From PALSA-505 sp036495485 (lineage in GTDB: Bacteria; Actinomycetota; Actinomycetes; Streptosporangiales; Streptosporangiaceae): a stretch of 8,477 nt of DNA. A program made the translations under genes and the position numbers. Shown here piece by piece: positions 6,163 to 8,477 of the stretch. Positions within the stretch are counted from its first letter, which is position 1. Every line of letters begins with the position of its first letter. The DNA is taken from positions 1 to 8,477 of the forward strand of contig DASXMU010000101.1 of assembly GCA_036495485.1 (NCBI GenBank), in the 5' to 3' direction. The notes beneath the pieces were generated by a model. That model did not search any database. It was not told the DNA's origin and worked only from the letters and a program-made list of their open reading frames with translations.

Positions 6163-6226
6163 GCGGTAGCAGGTTCGCGCAGCGCGCAGATTCCGAAGCG
6201 ATCGCCCGGCAGCGGCGGTCGCTTTT
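6151..6226 (+). promoter_or_regulatory. trp transcription attenuator (1:2, 2:3 and 3:4 structures)
   Basis: Strand 1 TGCCGCC (6151-6157) pairs with GGCGGTA (6162-6168) around a 4-base loop. Strand 2 GGCGGTAGC (6162-6170) can instead pair with strand 3 GCGATCGCC (6198-6206): 8 of 9 positions, including one G-U and a single A/G mismatch. Strand 3 with two more bases, AAGCGATCGCC (6196-6206), pairs with strand 4 GGCGGTCGCTT (6214-6224). Strand 2 and the matching part of strand 4 differ at one base, as expected for mutually exclusive partners. A ribosome stalled at the Trp codons (6145-6150) would cover strand 1 and free strand 2, giving antitermination. A ribosome at the leader stop would cover strand 2, giving termination. 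A small GCGC-AGC-GCGC hairpin (6177-6187) lies in the 2:3 loop. Confidence 0.82.
6196..6226 (+). terminator. Attenuator terminator hairpin (3:4) upstream of trpEG
   Basis: An 11-bp stem (one T-G wobble) with a 7-base loop: arms 6196-6206 and 6214-6224, running into TTTT (6223-6226). A U-run is unusual in DNA this GC-rich and supports a true intrinsic terminator. It ends 38 bases before the trpEG start codon. Confidence 0.82.
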
Positions 6227-6264
6227 CACGCTACCGTGGCCGGGCCCGACAGCAGGGGGCCAGC

Positions 6265-8477
6265 ATGGATCCGGGACAGCGGCAGGATGCCGCAGGGCGT
6301 GGTTCCGGCAACTGGAGCACGGCATCCGACGAGGGGGAAGCCCACTTCGTCACGGCCGGTGGCGTCAGGATAACCAGGACCGGCACGCCGTTCGATCGCG
6401 CGCTGCTGGAGCAGGTCGCGATGCAGGCCGACCAGCGGCGCGGCGGCGTGCTCAGCTCCGGCATGGAGTATCCCGGCAGGTACAGCCGCTGGCACATGGC
6501 CTATGTGGACCCCTGCCTCGAGGTCGTCGCGGCCGGCCGGCGGATCGCCGCCCGGGCGCTGAACGAGCGCGGCCTGGTGCTGCTGCCGGTGGCCGGCGCG
6601 GCCCTGCACCGCGCCGCCGGGGACTCCGGGCTTCCGGCGTCATCCCCTGGCGAGGTGGCGGTCGTCATCCCCGAGCCCGCCAGCTCCTTCACCGAGGAGC
6701 AGCGCAGCCGCCGCCCCACCGTGTTTTCCGCCCTGCGCGAGGTCGTCGCCGCGTTCGCCTCGCCGGAGCAGTATCTGGGCCTGTACGGCGCGTTCGGCTA
6801 TGACCTGGCGTTCCAGTTCGAGGCGATCAGGCTCAGCCTGCCCCGCCCCGCCGACCAGCGCGATCTCGTGCTGCACCTGCCCGACGAGATCTACGTGCTG
6901 GACCGCAAGCGGGAGACGGCGATCCAGTACAGCTACGAGTTCGAGGCGGCTGGGGCCTCGACCGTGGGCCTGCTCCGGCTGACTCCGGCGACCTGCGACT
7001 CCCCGGCGCCGGGGGGTGGGCTCGCGCCCCTCCCGCCGCAGCCGGAGCCGGGCCGCTATGCGAGCGTCGTGGCCGAGGCGAAGAAGCGGTTCGCCTGCGG
7101 AGACCTGTTCGAGGTGGTGCCCGGCCATACCTTCTACGGCAGGTGCGACTCCCCGGCGGCCTTCTACGAGCGCCTCAGGCACCGCAACCCGGCGCCCTAC
7201 GAGTTCTTCTTCAACCTGGGCGAGGGGGAGTACCTGGTCGGCGCGTCCCCGGAGATGTACGTCCGGGTGACCGGCGACCGGGTGGAGACCTGCCCGATCT
7301 CCGGCACGATCGCCCGTGGTGAGGACCCGCTGGGCGACGCCGAGAACATCCGCACGCTGCTCACCTCCACCAAGGAGGAGTCCGAGCTGACGATGTGCAC
7401 CGACGTGGACCGCAACGACAAGTCCCGGGTCTGCGTCCCCGGCAGCGTGCGGGTCATCGGCCGCCGCCAGATCGAGATGTACAGCCGGCTTATCCACACG
7501 GTGGACCACGTCGAAGGCAAGCTGCTGGCCGGCTTCGACGCGCTGGACGCTTTCCTGACGCACATGTGGGCGGTCACGGTCACCGGCGCACCCAAAACCT
7601 GGGCGATGCAGTTCATCGAGGATCACGAGGACTCGCCGCGGCGCTGGTATGGCGGCGCGGTCGGCACCATCGGCTTCGACGGTTCCATGAACACCGGCCT
7701 GACCTTGCGCACCGCACACATCCGCGATGGCATAGCCGCCGTCAGGGCCGGGGCAACCCTGTTGTTCGACTCCGATCCGGCTTCCGAGGAAAGGGAGACG
7801 CAGATCAAGTCCCGGGCTTTGCTTGAGACGCTGAACTCCGGACGGCTTGCGGCAGCCCAGCCGGCGGATGCGGCCGGCCAGCGCCCCGGAGACGGCCTGC
7901 GGGTTCTCCTGGTCGATCACCAGGACTCGTTCGTGCACACCCTGGGCGACTACTTCCGGCAGCATGGCGCGAACGTGACAACGCTCCGCTATGGTTTCGG
8001 CCCGGCTCTCCTCGACGAACTGGCCCCGCACCTCGTGGTCCTGTCACCCGGCCCTGGCCGGCCGTCGGACTTCGGCTGCGACGCACTGCTGACCGAGCTC
8101 GACACCAGGCGGCTTCCCGTATTCGGCGTGTGCCTGGGCTTGCAGGCCATGGTGGAGCATGCCGGCGGAACCCTGTCGCTGCTCGGCGAGCCCTCGCACG
8201 GCAAGCCGGGCCGGGTGAGGCTATGTGGCCCGAGCGATCTGCTGGCCGGCCTGCCGGAGGAGTTCATCGCGGCCAGATACCACTCGCTCTACGCCCGGCC
8301 CCATGAGGCCGGCCGCGGCTTCACGGTCACCGCGACGACCGGCGAGGTAGCCATGGCAATCGAGAACCCCGCCTCCGCCCGCTGGGCCGTCCAGTTCCAC
8401 CCGGAATCGATCCTGACCGCAGCGGGCCGGACCGGTCACCAGGTGGTCGCCAACGTCCTGTCCCTCTGCCGGGCCCG
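6265..8477 (+). CDS. trpEG: Fused anthranilate synthase TrpE-TrpG, last residues beyond the window
   Basis: Converts chorismate plus glutamine to anthranilate, the first committed step of tryptophan synthesis, in the cytoplasm. The ATG at 6265 has AGGGGG 5 nt upstream. 737 codons are visible with no stop; fused enzymes of this type are about 720-740 residues, so only a few are missing. The TrpE part (about 1-525) starts with MEYPGRYSRW (67-76), as in rhizobial TrpE(G), then GASPE (326-330), PISGT (344-348), ELTMCTDVDRND (374-385), catalytic His411 in LIHTVDHVEG, TGAPK (440-444) and WYGGAVG (461-467). A short linker leads to the glutamine amidotransferase (from about 547): VLLVDHQDSF, SPGPGRP near 594, nucleophile Cys623 in GVCLGLQ, and His712/Glu714 in FHPES. 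All catalytic residues are present. PhzE and ADIC synthases share this architecture, but the upstream Trp attenuator favours true anthranilate synthase. Confidence 0.94.
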   Translation, partial: MDPGQRQDAAGRGSGNWSTASDEGEAHFVTAGGVRITRTGTPFDRALLEQVAMQADQRRGGVLSSGMEYPGRYSRWHMAYVDPCLEVVAAGRRIAARALNERGLVLLPVAGAALHRAAGDSGLPASSPGEVAVVIPEPASSFTEEQRSRRPTVFSALREVVAAFASPEQYLGLYGAFGYDLAFQFEAIRLSLPRPADQRDLVLHLPDEIYVLDRKRETAIQYSYEFEAAGASTVGLLRLTPATCDSPAPGGGLAPLPPQPEPGRYASVVAEAKKRFACGDLFEVVPGHTFYGRCDSPAAFYERLRHRNPAPYEFFFNLGEGEYLVGASPEMYVRVTGDRVETCPISGTIARGEDPLGDAENIRTLLTSTKEESELTMCTDVDRNDKSRVCVPGSVRVIGRRQIEMYSRLIHTVDHVEGKLLAGFDALDAFLTHMWAVTVTGAPKTWAMQFIEDHEDSPRRWYGGAVGTIGFDGSMNTGLTLRTAHIRDGIAAVRAGATLLFDSDPASEERETQIKSRALLETLNSGRLAAAQPADAAGQRPGDGLRVLLVDHQDSFVHTLGDYFRQHGANVTTLRYGFGPALLDELAPHLVVLSPGPGRPSDFGCDALLTELDTRRLPVFGVCLGLQAMVEHAGGTLSLLGEPSHGKPGRVRLCGPSDLLAGLPEEFIAARYHSLYARPHEAGRGFTVTATTGEVAMAIENPASARWAVQFHPESILTAAGRTGHQVVANVLSLCRA

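Noticed and set aside
6125..6169. Alternative small peptide from ATG 6125 (MRTMTCSGGAACRR)
   Set aside because: This frame has no Trp codon and no ribosome binding site, and the overlapping GTG frame with Trp-Trp explains the attenuator geometry.
1..8477. The whole window as one biosynthetic gene cluster around trpEG
   Set aside because: The genes form separate units with terminators and divergent or convergent borders. No scaffold-forming enzyme is present, and the Trp attenuator suggests primary metabolism.

Overview
The DNA is very GC-rich, with G or C at most third codon positions, compact gene spacing, GTG starts, a perfect stem terminator without a U-tract, and an apparently leaderless leader-peptide transcript. 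Together with the gene families, this points to a high-GC actinobacterium (Streptomyces-like or a related filamentous actinomycete). The species cannot be named from this window.

Left part (1-2463, minus strand): a translationally coupled pair. A MurG/MGDG-synthase-type glycosyltransferase overlaps by 8 bp the start of a clan GH-A-like glycoside hydrolase, which runs off the left edge. The glycosyltransferase has a C-terminal extension built from eight back-to-back 18-bp (hexapeptide) repeats. The pair looks like a small glycoconjugate-handling unit; substrates are unknown.

Middle (2621-5023): a 14-TM DHA2-type MFS drug exporter (minus) and a divergent TetR regulator (plus), separated by about 96 bp containing phased TGGAGG-like repeats and a perfect 12-bp palindrome. 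This is the usual local repressor/exporter switch. A perfect 15-bp hairpin lies just after the exporter.

Next (5017-6000, minus): a zinc-dependent medium-chain (polyol/threonine-type) dehydrogenase, whose stop codon overlaps the tetR stop in a tail-to-tail arrangement.

Right part (6109-8477, plus): a fused anthranilate synthase TrpE-TrpG, the committed step of tryptophan synthesis, truncated only at its extreme C-terminus by the window edge. The 144 nt upstream of it hold a complete transcription attenuator: a TAAGCT -10 element, an apparently leaderless GTG-initiated 13-residue leader peptide containing Trp-Trp, a 1:2 hairpin over its stop codon, a 2:3 antiterminator and a 3:4 intrinsic terminator ending in TTTT. 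Strands 2 and 4 differ by a single base. This is the best-supported and most interesting regulatory structure in the window.

I do not see a mobile element, CRISPR array, tRNA or rRNA, and nothing shows that the neighbouring units form one pathway. The families are all known; the novelty lies in the attenuator details, the glycosyltransferase tail and the glycosyltransferase/hydrolase pairing.
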